64,000 nt of DNA from assembly GCF_009870125.1 (NCBI RefSeq), contig NC_046679.1, positions 2,232,001 through 2,296,000 of the forward strand, read 5' to 3'. Shown piece after piece: positions 34,031 through 46,000 of this stretch. Below the pieces are notes generated by a model. It saw only the letters and a program-made list of their open reading frames with translations, searched no databases and was not told the origin of the DNA. Position 1 is the stretch's first letter, and the number at the start of each line of letters is the position of its first letter. Both the position numbers and the translations under genes were made by a program. The stretch is from Drosophila pseudoobscura (Eukaryota; Arthropoda; Insecta; Diptera; Drosophilidae).

Positions 34031-37000
34031 TGTTAGTTGCAATCTGATGTTCTTTATTTTTACGCTTTATCATTATCTGTATCTTTTATCATTAGTTTTA
34101 TAATCTTCCTCTGCATCAATTTCAACTTTTTCATTGGCTTACGATTAGCTTAAGTGTACATACATATATTCATACATATATATCATTAGTTTTGTATATC
34201 GCAAGACATACATATGTATAAACCGACAATGTCTCGATACGATTTCCGTTTATCCTTCTTGATGCGCCACTACAAGCTTTGGGAAAGGTCCCTTCTTCTA
34301 TGGCTCTTACTGTGGGGGGCATGGGCATGGGCATGGGCATTCCTTAAAATCTACGGTCTGCCTTTGGATAAGGGGTAGTATTCATCATCTATATGCTTAG
34401 CTCTAAAATCGTGGGCATGCTTACTTAAGTTCTCGCTACATTCAGCTCTTTCTTACGAATCTTTTGGATTTTTGTATAAGTTTTGTTGTATTTTTTTGTT
34501 GTTTATTTTGTGGTTTTTGTATTTAATTTATTTACGCTTAACTTTGACATTCATCACATTTATAAATTGCATAACACCGTCAATTAGATATTCTGTTGTG
34601 GTTTTTCATTTTTAATTTCTTTAGTTTTGTCTTTTGTGAAGGTAGTTTAGTCGCGGAAAGGTTTCCATTTGCTCGAAAAGTGTGTGCAATTTCGTTAAGT
34701 TTTTTTTTTTTGGGGTTTTTCTTTTGCTCCTTCACAATGCTGTAGACGAAGCTTTTTCTTTGGCTGTCATGTACATAACGCATGCAATACATCAATATGT
34801 ACATATACCACCATATACCATATACCATATACCATACATACATATATAAATATCCATCTATAGTTTCATTGTACGTACTACTATTCGTGTGTTTAACAGT
34901 TAAAATGCGTAGTTCCTCCAGTTTTGGTATCGTATCGAAATATTATGATTCTTGTTGTTATATTACAGATGAAGCATTTGTTACCATTGCCGTTGTCAGT
35001 ATGAGAATTTACAAGCCGTTCTAACGTAAACCGTGTATCGTGTATCTTAACTATGTCGGTCTAGTGCCTAAGAAACAGAATCTCACAAAAATTGGTCATT
35101 ATTTGGTTAATATGTAGAGCGATCTATACGGTGTCAGGGTGACAAATGATTGGGGCAGCACTGATCTCGGTTCGGTAAGATCCAGATTGAAAGTAGAAAC
35201 GTTGAAGGTGTTCCCCCGCTGGCCTCAATCAAAGCCCACACTCCTCAGGTAGTCTAACTACCATTCGATCGGGCACGGAGGACACGTGGGTAATTCTAGG
35301 GGAGAACTGAAATACATTCATTCGTTTACATAATCAGTATACATGCTTATTCAAGTTAAAGTGTACAAAAAACCAGTCTTTAAAACATTTTCATCCTTTC
35401 TCTTCCTTTTTGTGATCAATATTTTACACTAAAATGTAAAAATATATCCTAGTTTTTGTTGCTCTCTACTTGCTGTGTGGGGGCTGCGTATGTGTCTACA
35501 GAACTTTTCCATTCACTGGATCGGATCAGATAGTTTTCGGATGCGCCACACAGCATATTTATGGCAATTCAGAGTGCAGACATTAAAGATAAGACTACAT
35601 TTATCCGTATCCGGGGCTAACTTTTAAGAACTGTACAGATTAATATTACGTTACGCTGTGAGCCAACACTTGCTTCGGGCCTATCAATAGGGTAACTCCC
35701 TGTGCACTAAATGAAGAATGAAACAATATTTCCGTGTGAATTTCGTCATTCAATTGTGGCTTTCGGTTTGTTCACATAGATCGTATATTTTAATAATACT
35801 TTGCTTGCGTTTATTTTTAGTTTTACATTTAGTTTATCTCGGTTTGCTTTTGTTTTTACAGTATTTATAGCTTAAGGAGGCTTACAATTAGTTGATTTCT
35901 TCCAGCAGTTCTTTGCCTAAGTTCTATTTACACTTTATTATTTATCTTAACGTGATGCTCTTGTGCTTGGTGCCTTCCGTAGGGAGTGAGAATTGATTTG
36001 CATCTGCATTTTGTTGCTCTTGGGATTTACAGTGATGTGTGGCTGATGTGCTCCGTGCAGAGGTGCGATTGGTTAATCTGTATACTTGCCAATAATTCGT
36101 TTTCTTGCCTACTAAATTCGCAATTAATTTTTAGCTAAGGTTTTGCTTGAGTTTTCGTTTTCTTTTTGTTTGGGTGTGGAAAAACAGGTTAGAAAAAATG
36201 TCGTAAAGAGAGAAAACAGCAAAATTTGTTCGCTAACAGATACTAGGACGGACACTGAATCAATTTGAAATGCAAAAAGTGCTTCATCAACGCGGACATT
36301 AACAAATAAGTATTACTTTAATAGGAGCTTTAATGGGAGCTTAAAAGATCATGGCACAAGTGTGTGCAGCATTAACCTGCATTAACGAATCACTATTATA
36401 ATTAATTAATTATTATATATATATAATAATATATATACTCGTATGTACCTGTATCTATGCATTAATGTATGTAGTGTATAAACTCGTAAATGATGAGACA
36501 ATTATTGGCTTTACTATAGTAGTTCTACTCGTTCACTTTGTGCATTTCTCTACGCTTTCATTTCAATTTGTTCGCATTGCAATTGTAATTGCAGTTGCTT
36601 TATTTTGATCGCTTTGATTGAAACTATTTTCCTTTACTTTTGTTGTTGACTTTTTGTGGGTTTTTGTTTTTCTTGTGACTAAATGTATATATAAAATATT
36701 TATCGTAAAATCTTCCTGTAAATCTAGTGTACACAACATATAAAGAGAGGGGGGAAATAATTTAAATAGTTCGTAGAGTATACATTTGGAAAGTTAAACA
36801 ACTAAAATACGAATAAATTAGGATAATAAAACATGAGCTTAATATGCGAATGAATAATTTATGGACAATGCGCTAGACGCTTTGCTTTCGACGACTTAAA
36901 TGTTAATAAATACATTCCTATGTATACATACATACATACGTAATTGTATAGTTTTTGTTAATTTTAAATATATATATTTTTAAACATTTATAAAATGATT

Positions 37001-37044
37001 TAATCTCCTAATCGCCATCTGCTGTTGTAAATTTTATCTTTAGT
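34031..37044. other. Convergent 3' region of the C2orf42 homologue and Ptp99A
   Basis: Three kilobases of AT-rich sequence without a supported frame. It may include a long Ptp99A 3' UTR. A minus-strand Pumilio-type TGTAAATA lies at 35925-35932, and minus-strand AATAAA occurs for example at 34053-34058. ATGGGC repeats lie near 34319-34340 and a CATATAC repeat near 34805-34840. Confidence 0.4.
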
Positions 37045-40000
37045 TTAGCCTACAATATCTAAGTTTTGAGCATCTGTCGCTGCTGCAGTTGTGACATTGT
37101 TGTTCATCGTAGTTGCGTTTGTTGTTGTTGTTGTTGTTGAGTCAGGCGTTGTTGTTGGAGTCAGCAGTTCACCAGCCACCGCATTGGCGTTGTGATTATG
37201 ATGATGCATGTTGTATTGTTGTTGCAGTTGCGTTTGTTGTTGCATCAGTGCCAGCATTTGTTGTTGTTGATGTTGTTCAAAGTTCAGATCATCGAGCATC
37301 GGCGTCAGTTCATTGTTCACCAGATGAGCAGCATTATTAGTAACAGTATGGAAATTGGCATTAGTATGGGTTAGATTTGTTGGGGATGCAGTGGGGATGA
37401 TGTTTGGTGTTGGTGTTGATGTTGATGTTGGTGTTGGTGTTGCAGTGCCGGTTGTTGCAGTGCCACTCGGACTGGGCATATCTCGCTGGGATGGTGATGG
37501 TGGTGACTGGAGTTTGAGTTGGACTGTTGGTGGTGACGGAGATGGAGATATTGGTGGTGCTGGTTGTGGTGTTGGTGTGGAGGTATTGGATGTTGGAACA
37601 ACTGTGGGCGGTAACAATGATGAGATGGGCAAGAGGCTGGGATTAGTATTGGAGGGTGTATTGGATGCTGTCTCATTTAGTTCACTATGACTACGAGTGG
37701 TCTGTATTTGTGTTTGTGGTTGTGGCTGTGGCTGTGCTTGTGCGAGTGCTAGGGGCTGCTGTTGTTGCAGCTGTAGCTGCAACTGTTGTTGCTGCTGATG
37801 TTGTTGGTATTGCTGTTGCTGCAGCAGCTGCTGCTGCTGGAGTATGATATGCTGGGGAACATTACCATTGCTGCATATTTTGCTATAGAGATCCGGCGTG
37901 GCCGTTGTCACATCCTCGAATTCAGTGCGTAGCGCCGTGCGCTTCAGCAGATTCAAATTGCCAGGCAAAAATGAAAGTATATTGTAGATGACGCGAATGT
38001 CCTCGCTGGATGTCCACACCCCGGGCCGCTTATTGTGATACAGCTTGGCATACTGATAGACATTCGCCGTGCTGCAGTATTCCATCTCAATGGCCAGCGA
38101 TGAGATGGCACAGAAGGTGCACGCCTGCGCCCCACCGTACCTACAATTGGAAATAACAATATTACAGAAACTGATATCGGAAAAGGGGGGCAGGGCACTG
38201 TTTTTACCTGTCCACTATAACAATTGGTCCATTGCGATAGTCATTGCAGCGCTCATGGACGTCTACAATGAAGTCGTAAATGCTGTTCGGATTGGACATC
38301 TCCGGCCAGCTGGGACAGTGCAGCATCTTGACCGTCAGCTCGTAGTCATCCTGTATGGACTGAATGACAAAGTCCCGAGTCACGTAGTCGCTCTTGTTGG
38401 TCTTGTTCAGATATTTCACGCGATAGTGATCGCTCTCGATGGGCGTGGCCTCGTCTGGCCAGAACTGGGCAAAGTTCTGTGGAGAGCAAGAGGTTTTAAA
38501 ATGCTCAGAAATGATGGTTCATTCGATTGACTTACTATATCATCGAGGGAGGAGAGCAGCACGACGGTCTGCGCATTGTGGTCCCAGACCATTTGCCAGA
38601 AATCCTTTATCGTGTGGGCCATGGGGTGTTGGGTGACAATGAAGTCCCGCAGCCGCCGGAAGCCGTGCAGCCACGAAGCGTTGATATAGTCGCTGCCGTC
38701 CTCGCCCGGCTTGGGGGTGAGATGCACCCGGCTGCCCTCGATGGGGAAGATGGCACCGCGATTCTTGATCGAGTTGACCTGCTTCATGGCCGACGCAATG
38801 TGTATGTCCTTTGGCTGGAACTGGATGATGTTCTTGTACTGCTGCTCCAAATATGGAGTGCAGTTCCGCAGCTCCTCGACCTGGTCGCTCGCCAAATTTG
38901 TCTCGCCGGATGCTATGGCCTCCACGAGGGCGTCGTGCAGGAATATGTATTGCTCCTCGGTCTGGACGAGGAAGTTCCGCTGGGCCCGGATGTGACGCAG
39001 AAAACCAAACACATTCACAATCGATTTCTGTTGGATCTGCTTGAGCATGGCGTCCAGAACGATGTAGGTGCCAGTGCGACCAACGCCAGCGCTAAAAGAA
39101 GGCAAGAAAAAGAAGTTTAGACTGGCGCCGGTATAGCCGTGGAGTCTATGGAGCGGCAACACACCTGCAGTGCACGACAATGGGACCAGCCTCGGCGGGA
39201 TTGGCAGCCGAGGATTTCTTCACGAAATTCAGCACGGGCAAGGGGTGATCCGGGGTGCCATGATCTGGCCAATTCGTATAGTGATACTGGTAGACGAGCT
39301 TCTCCGTGTTGCACTGCTTCTTCTTCTTCAACTGAGGGTGGAAATACATCAATTAATTCCATGGAACTGCCATGAGTTCGAGGAGAGCACTCACCTTCAG
39401 ATGCTTGATCTGCAGCGTGCGAACCGTGTACGTGGACATGACCTCCTCCTCGATGAGCTTCACCTGAATGACGCCGTAGGTCTCGACCCCATCCTTGGGC
39501 CAGTACATGTCGCACTTGCGTCGGCCGCGCTCCACCAGATTCGTAATCATCACAATGATGGCCACGCGCTGCTCCCAGATCATGCGCCAGAAGCAGTCGA
39601 AGGTGTCGGGCAGCGGGCCCTGGGTGCCGATGAAGGCGTGCGCCTTTTGGTAGCCATCAATGAAGTTGGCATTGATGTAGTCCAGGTTCTTCTTTTGTCC
39701 CGGCGTGGGATGCAGATGGACGCGACTGTGATCGTCTGTGTGGGAGCGAGGGAAAAGGACACTTAGATGTTGCTGCTGTTGATGCACTGCTTATCGAGCT
39801 CCCACTTACAGGCTGTGATGTTCAGATAGCGGTTCTTGCGCTTGTTCTCCGGGTGATGGGAGTGCTCGCAGGGCAGGTCGTCGCTGATGCACTCGTTCTG
39901 AATGGCCTCGTACTCCCTGCTGAAGCCAATGTCCCCATCTGCGTGCAGCGAGGCCACATGCTTGGCAAACTCATTCACGGGCACTGCGGCACGGATCTCG

Positions 40001-43000
40001 TCGCCAATCTTGACGGGCACCTCCCAGTCCACCTGTGGGGCGTTGGGATGGTGTGGCGGATCGTCCAGATAGTAGTAGGCAGCGTGGAAGCACTTTCTGC
40101 TGAAAATAGATAATACGAGATTCAAGTGTTAATCAAGTTTGTCAGGCAGTCACCATCCTTCGTCTTTGAAGGGGAATCTTAGTGGAACAGCAGCAACTGG
40201 GGCAGAATTCACACTGACCAGCCACCAAAGGACTCGCCCCAGATCCTTTTTCTTTACAAATGGCGGAGCTACTTTGTAAATTCCACTTAAAAGAGGGACA
40301 CTTTCTTTGCGAAACTTGTGGAAATTATGAAAAACAGCTGCAATCAGTTACGGCAGCGTGGCGTGGCAAGGCGTGGCATGCTCTTAACAAAATCAAAATG
40401 CATAGATAAGCAGGCAGCAGAGAGGATGAGGATGAGGAGGAGGAAGAGGAGAGTGGGCTGGTTATGGGTGCCTGGTCAGCACACTAATGGCATTCAGCTG
40501 CAGCCAGGCAGAAAGGAGTAATTCCCTGACAGAAATATTCATTTCATGGCTAGGTGTCTCCGCACCATCCTCTGGCAAAATTGTGGAAGTTTGTGCAAAT
40601 ATTTGCGCAAGGATGCTTTAAATGAGTGACACAATGGCAAAAAAGGTGGCCCAGGTGAGCATTACTATGGCTCCCTGTTCAATTTCAATACGAGACTAAG
40701 TATTTGATTCCCAACACTCCACAGCCCACAGCCCACACCCTATCCACCCCCCATCCCCAGGACATACAAATTGAGGTTAAGTTTTGTAATTGGCTTAAGC
40801 GATTACAAGGAGCGCAAAACTTTTCTTCCAAGTTTTCACTAGTACACTCTAGAATGAGAGCGCAAGTGATGGAGAGAGAGAGAGCGGGAGAGAGCGGAGA
40901 GCTTGCATAGAACTTGCCAAGTTTACCGAAACTTTTTCTGCTTGCAGTTGCCTGCAGCTGTTGCTGTTGTTGTCGTTGTTGTTGCTGGCGGATTCTGCAG
41001 CTGGATTCTAGACTTGGGTGAAAGTGCCGGCCATAATGGGAATTGAGTGGCCCAGGCCATAGAAACTTTTCATTGGTGTTTTTGTGTTGTTTGCTGCGGT
41101 TCGTTGCATTTCATGGAATAATTTCTGAGATTCGGCTACGCTGATACGATACTCCGAAGACGGATACTCTTGATCGGAAGTGCTACAGATTATATACACG
41201 TAAGTGATTCCTGGTAACAGCAGTTAGAGGACTACCCTTAACGCATCGGTTGCCAAGCTGTCTCGATCAGAAAGCGAAGACTCTGCTACATTCTATATTT
41301 TTTTAGCTCTAATGCCAAGTGCTGATAGCGCTTTTTAGCTACACAATATGTCTACATGTGTGTGTGTGTGTGTTGCTCAGTTTTTGGTCGGTCTGCCCCT
41401 TAGAACCGGGCTGACACAGATCTGTCGCGACAAGCAGTTCCCCAGAATTCCCCATAGCTCCCAAAGCATTAATGCCATTGTTTACAAAAAGAAGTTGGAG
41501 CGTAAACAAAAGTTGAGCTTTTTGCTGGGAATATGGGAGTATGACAATCAACAACATTGATAATTCTTCCAATTATTCTTATCAAAAGCACAAGAGCACG
41601 GAGCAGGGAGCACAGAGCTCGGAGCACGGAGCACGGAGAACAGATATTCAGCTTGTTGTCTGGCTGTTTATTTGGCTGTGTCCGAAAAAATACGAAATTC
41701 TTTTGAATCTATTTACATATGTTGTTCTTGATTCGAAGTTCGAATTCTGTCTCCTGTCCCTTTCCCCCCTCTCTCCCCTGTTGGCACTGCTCACCCACCG
41801 AAGATATAGATATCCAACTTCTGCTGTTGTTGTTGTTGTTCTGTTTATCCACGACTTTTGTTATTCTTGCGACTCGTATTACGCACTGAAATGTATTTAT
41901 TTCTATTTCGTCTACTTCCTTTTTGGCTTGGTTTCCACTCATTTAATATGCATCTGACTTTGACTTCTCTCGAGCTGCCGTGCCTCTCTTTCTCGCCATC
42001 TCTGCTGTAGCTATCTCTATCTCCAGCTTCTGGGTTTTTTTCTTCTGGTTTTTGCACACACGTGAGAATTGCGCTAAATGACCCACTTGATGATGATCTG
42101 TCGTGTGGCGTGTGTGTGTGTGTGTGTTGGGGGGAGGTGCAGCGCGAGGGACTTACGTAAACCAATTTCCACATTGCGATTTACGCCGCAACAGCCTTTG
42201 CGACGATGTCGTTGGAGCCAGCATTGGGCTGCTGGCGTTGCCGCGCCCGTCGCTTCCACGGCGCTTTTCCGCGCCACCTGACATGACGTGCTGGTTTGGG
42301 CTGGGCCGGGACCGGGGCCGGGGCCGGGGTGGTGGGATGGGGTGAGGTGCGGTGTGTGTCTCTTCTCTACAATTGCATTGCAGTGCTTACAGATTTACAC
42401 AAATTACGTCATATTCCGCAATGCAGGCCGTGTGTCGCCGGCGCACTTGCAAAATTACGAGTCTCGTACGCGACAACTACGCAAAAAAATACCCGCACGG
42501 TGGGACGCACAACACCACAGACACCTCTCTGTCTAATAGGCGATTTTGTTATGACGCCACAAAAAAACACGCAGCACAGGCACAAACACTGGAAAAAACA
42601 CACAATCTCTCTCTCTCCGTATCGGTTTTACTGTGTTTGCTGTGTTTACTGTGTTTCTCTGGCCCTACATTCAGTGTTGCCATTTTAGCCTATTTAAGGC
42701 TAGATCTGGCTTATTTGAAAACGGAAAAGCTTGAAAAATTATGAAAATGCTTATAGCCTTAAATCTAGCCTTTTTTAACTTCACTCTGTTTATGTTTGCC
42801 TTTTATGTGTAATTGTGTAAAATTGAGGTGCAAGGATTTTATAAAGGAGCTTATATCCAACTCAGAGAAAGGTAAGCTTCAATAGGATTTGATATTAAAA
42901 ATAAATAATAATCTGCTGTTTCATTTCAGACTACCAGATAATTTTGAGACATTGGAAAAACTGCAAGTTTTTGCAGCAGAAAATGTACTCGAACATAATA

Positions 43001-46000
43001 AAAATCCTAATGATCTCATTTCCATATTGGAACACTTCAACAATAGCATTATAGATGGAATTCTTGCCCAATATGGCAAAATTCACTTAGTCCCTTGGCA
43101 AAGTACAGATGACACTATAGAGCTTTGGTCAGAAGTGCTGACTTATAAAGATGCTGGTAAAAACAAACCTCTTGAAGAAATCGCTTTATTTGCCATTGAA
43201 CGTGTAATCAGTCAAATTGTTCTAGCTTGTGTTTTTGTGAAATCTAGCTTATTTTGACGCTCAAAATCTGGCAACACTGATAAGAGATCGGCGCGGTGCC
43301 AAAGCTTTTCGTCAGCTGCCTGATCTTTGGCCCTACATATGTACGAGTGTGTGCGAAAGAGAGCGGGCGAGAGAGCAAGCGCGAACGCATGTGAGCGAGA
43401 GCGCGCTGTTTTGAGCTTTCAGAGAGCGGGCAGTTTGGAGAGCAGCGGATCAGCTGTTGTGATAACAACAATTGCACGCTGGACGCGGAGTTTTCAATCT
43501 TCCCAAAGCTTTACGATAAAAACCCGTATCTTATCATTGCATATGACTTTGGTCTAACCTTCGTGCTTGCATTGATGATCGTCACTAATTATATTAAACA
43601 CGTTTAATGCAATCTCCACGAATCGATTTGTTGTTTCCAGGAAGGCTTGCTTAATTGTTGTTTTACAACGCATCGCCCATTAATTAAGGAATTGAGAAAC
43701 AGCGCATTGAACAATACTTGTTGCCATGTACAGAATCGATATTTGTTAATTGTTTAATGGATGGCAAGCCACATCGACACTGTTCGATGCCGTTCGGAAG
43801 CTTCTTTTGTGTCAGTTCCGCAAAGTATTTATCTGGTTCAGTCACTGATACTCTTGATAAGGAATCCCAGATGGGGAGGACACTTCACCCACCGCCCACC
43901 GCCCACCGCCCCACTGAGCCACCGCCCCCTCACTGTCAAGACCCACATCGAATGTTTTCCATCGTTGTCATGAAATGAAACTTTTTGGCAAAAGTTGCCA
44001 GTAGTATGCCGAAAACAATTTCTTGTCAGCCTCGGCTATTCTATTTTTGGCATAGGGAAAAGTTCGAGAGGAAAAACCAGACACACGCACACACGAGCTA
44101 GGGACACAAGGGGCACAAGGGGCACAAGGGGCTGGCTGGGCAAATAAAGCCGTCGACACAAAAACAATGTTCCCAAAACTGCATCAAATATGAAAAACTA
44201 ACAACACACACACACACGAGTCCCCATACGACGGGCCACAGCGGCAGAGGGAAAAGTTTTCCCTTTCCTCTGCTGCGGTCGTTGTTGTTGTTGTTGCTGT
44301 TGTTTCTGCTGCTATTTCGGTATCGGAATGCAGATGGGGAAAAAAGGGGGAAGAATGAAAGATTTAGTATCCTGAAGTCATAATACTCTCCGCCTGAAGG
44401 CGCACTTTTTGAAAAAATACCTAATTTTTCATATGATTTACACCTGTAATTACGGGCTGTTTGCAAAGAGTCTAGACAGAAATTAGAGACTCTACGGGTC
44501 GTAACTGTGAGAACCATCCATGCCAGCACGCACATTCCAGAGAAACTTCAGTGCGAATTTCAACCTGGATGGCAGCCCGTGTATGCGTAAGGGTATCCAT
44601 GCAAGATGCTTATCGTTGCCAGCAGCAAATTGTTGCAATAACAAATTCCTACACAAGCTGCACTTAATGGAAAAGTTGCCGGGATTCCGTGTGCGGCTAG
44701 GACCTAGCAGGAGCCCTTCGAGCAACTTAGTTAACCTTCCACACTGTGGAGCAGTTATTGAAATATAAATCCCCTGCCAAGTGGGCTTCCGCCAGAAATA
44801 CCTCGCCCGGTCGGGTCCCCCATTCATGCCACCAGTGGCTGCCACTAAACGTTGATTAGTGCACTGAATATGTAAATTATTTCTCTGAGAGCCGCGCATC
44901 TAGCTTTGCAAGAATTTTTCTCGCCCTCACACACAAAAAATAAAAAAAAATAAGAAGAAAAATGTAAACCCTTTTTCTCTGGTTTTTGCTACATTTTTTT
45001 CCGCCTGACTTTTGCTCGGGGTTTCCATTTTTCCTCTGGCTTCCTCTCGGCTCTGCTCTGCTCTGCCTCTGAATTTTTTATTTGTTTGCATTCCCCCCGC
45101 CCCCCCCCGCCCACCATATCGAGCATAGAGCGCCACTTACCTCCAGAGGAAGAAGGCCATGATGATCAGTATGATGCCGAAGCAGCTGAAGATGATGCCC
45201 ACGAGGACGGCCAGGTTGTAATCGTTATGCGATTGCCGGAGCAGTGGCTGGAGCTTCTCGCAGTTCGGCTGCAGTTGGATCTGGTACAGAGAGGAAGGAG
45301 AAGAGATACATATATAAGAGATAATGTAAAATTGAACGGCGTGTGTGTGCATCCTTATTTTTATTGTCCTTTCCCTTTCCCCTTCCCCTTCCCTTTTCAG
45401 TTTGTTTTCATTTGCCTTGGTTTTTTTCCGCCCTGTCGTTGTTTTTTCGGCGAAGAAAAAGGATTTAAATGAGCGGCAACGTGTTGTGCTGTGGTACGGA
45501 AAGCGGAAGCGGACCATGTAAATGCGGCCAAAAGGTGCAGGGCCACTTGAAATTCAGGCAACAACAGCAACAGCAACAACAATGAACAATGAATGATGAA
45601 TGAGGGGCGGAGGGGGCCACAAAAAATATTGCTGCATACTTATGAGGGCGTGTCGCTGCGGTTTACTGTTACTCTGCCATGAAAGTACACTGAGAGAAAT
45701 CCAGATACATACATATCGAAAGATTAAAACCGCTAGAGTGGGATCCTGTCCCATTTTTTGCTAGGTGTATCCTACGAGGGCACCAGCCACGGGTTGAGGT
45801 CACCTAAATTGCTATATTTTTGCCACAACTTCGGATTATATTTTATGCATGCAACAAAGTTTGTGGGGCTTGCCGCTCTCTCCTCTCCTTTGTTTGTTCC
45901 GGCTGAAATGTCATTAAGGATGTTGTTATGACAGGCTGAAAGAGTTGCCTTCATAAACGGAACGCAGCTAGGCCGCAAATGAGTGGGCGTGGCCATTGTG

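Larger units (their letters stand above)
40097..45140 (-). other. Ptp99A intron 5
   Basis: This 5.0-kb intron separates the membrane-span exon from the juxtamembrane exon. It carries a hAT-type element (42672-43279), a GA-rich tract at 43340-43445 and several microsatellites. No other coding sequence is supported. Confidence 0.8.

Noticed and set aside
38527..39120. 197-codon plus-strand frame
   Set aside because: It is the antisense shadow of the Ptp99A phosphatase exon.
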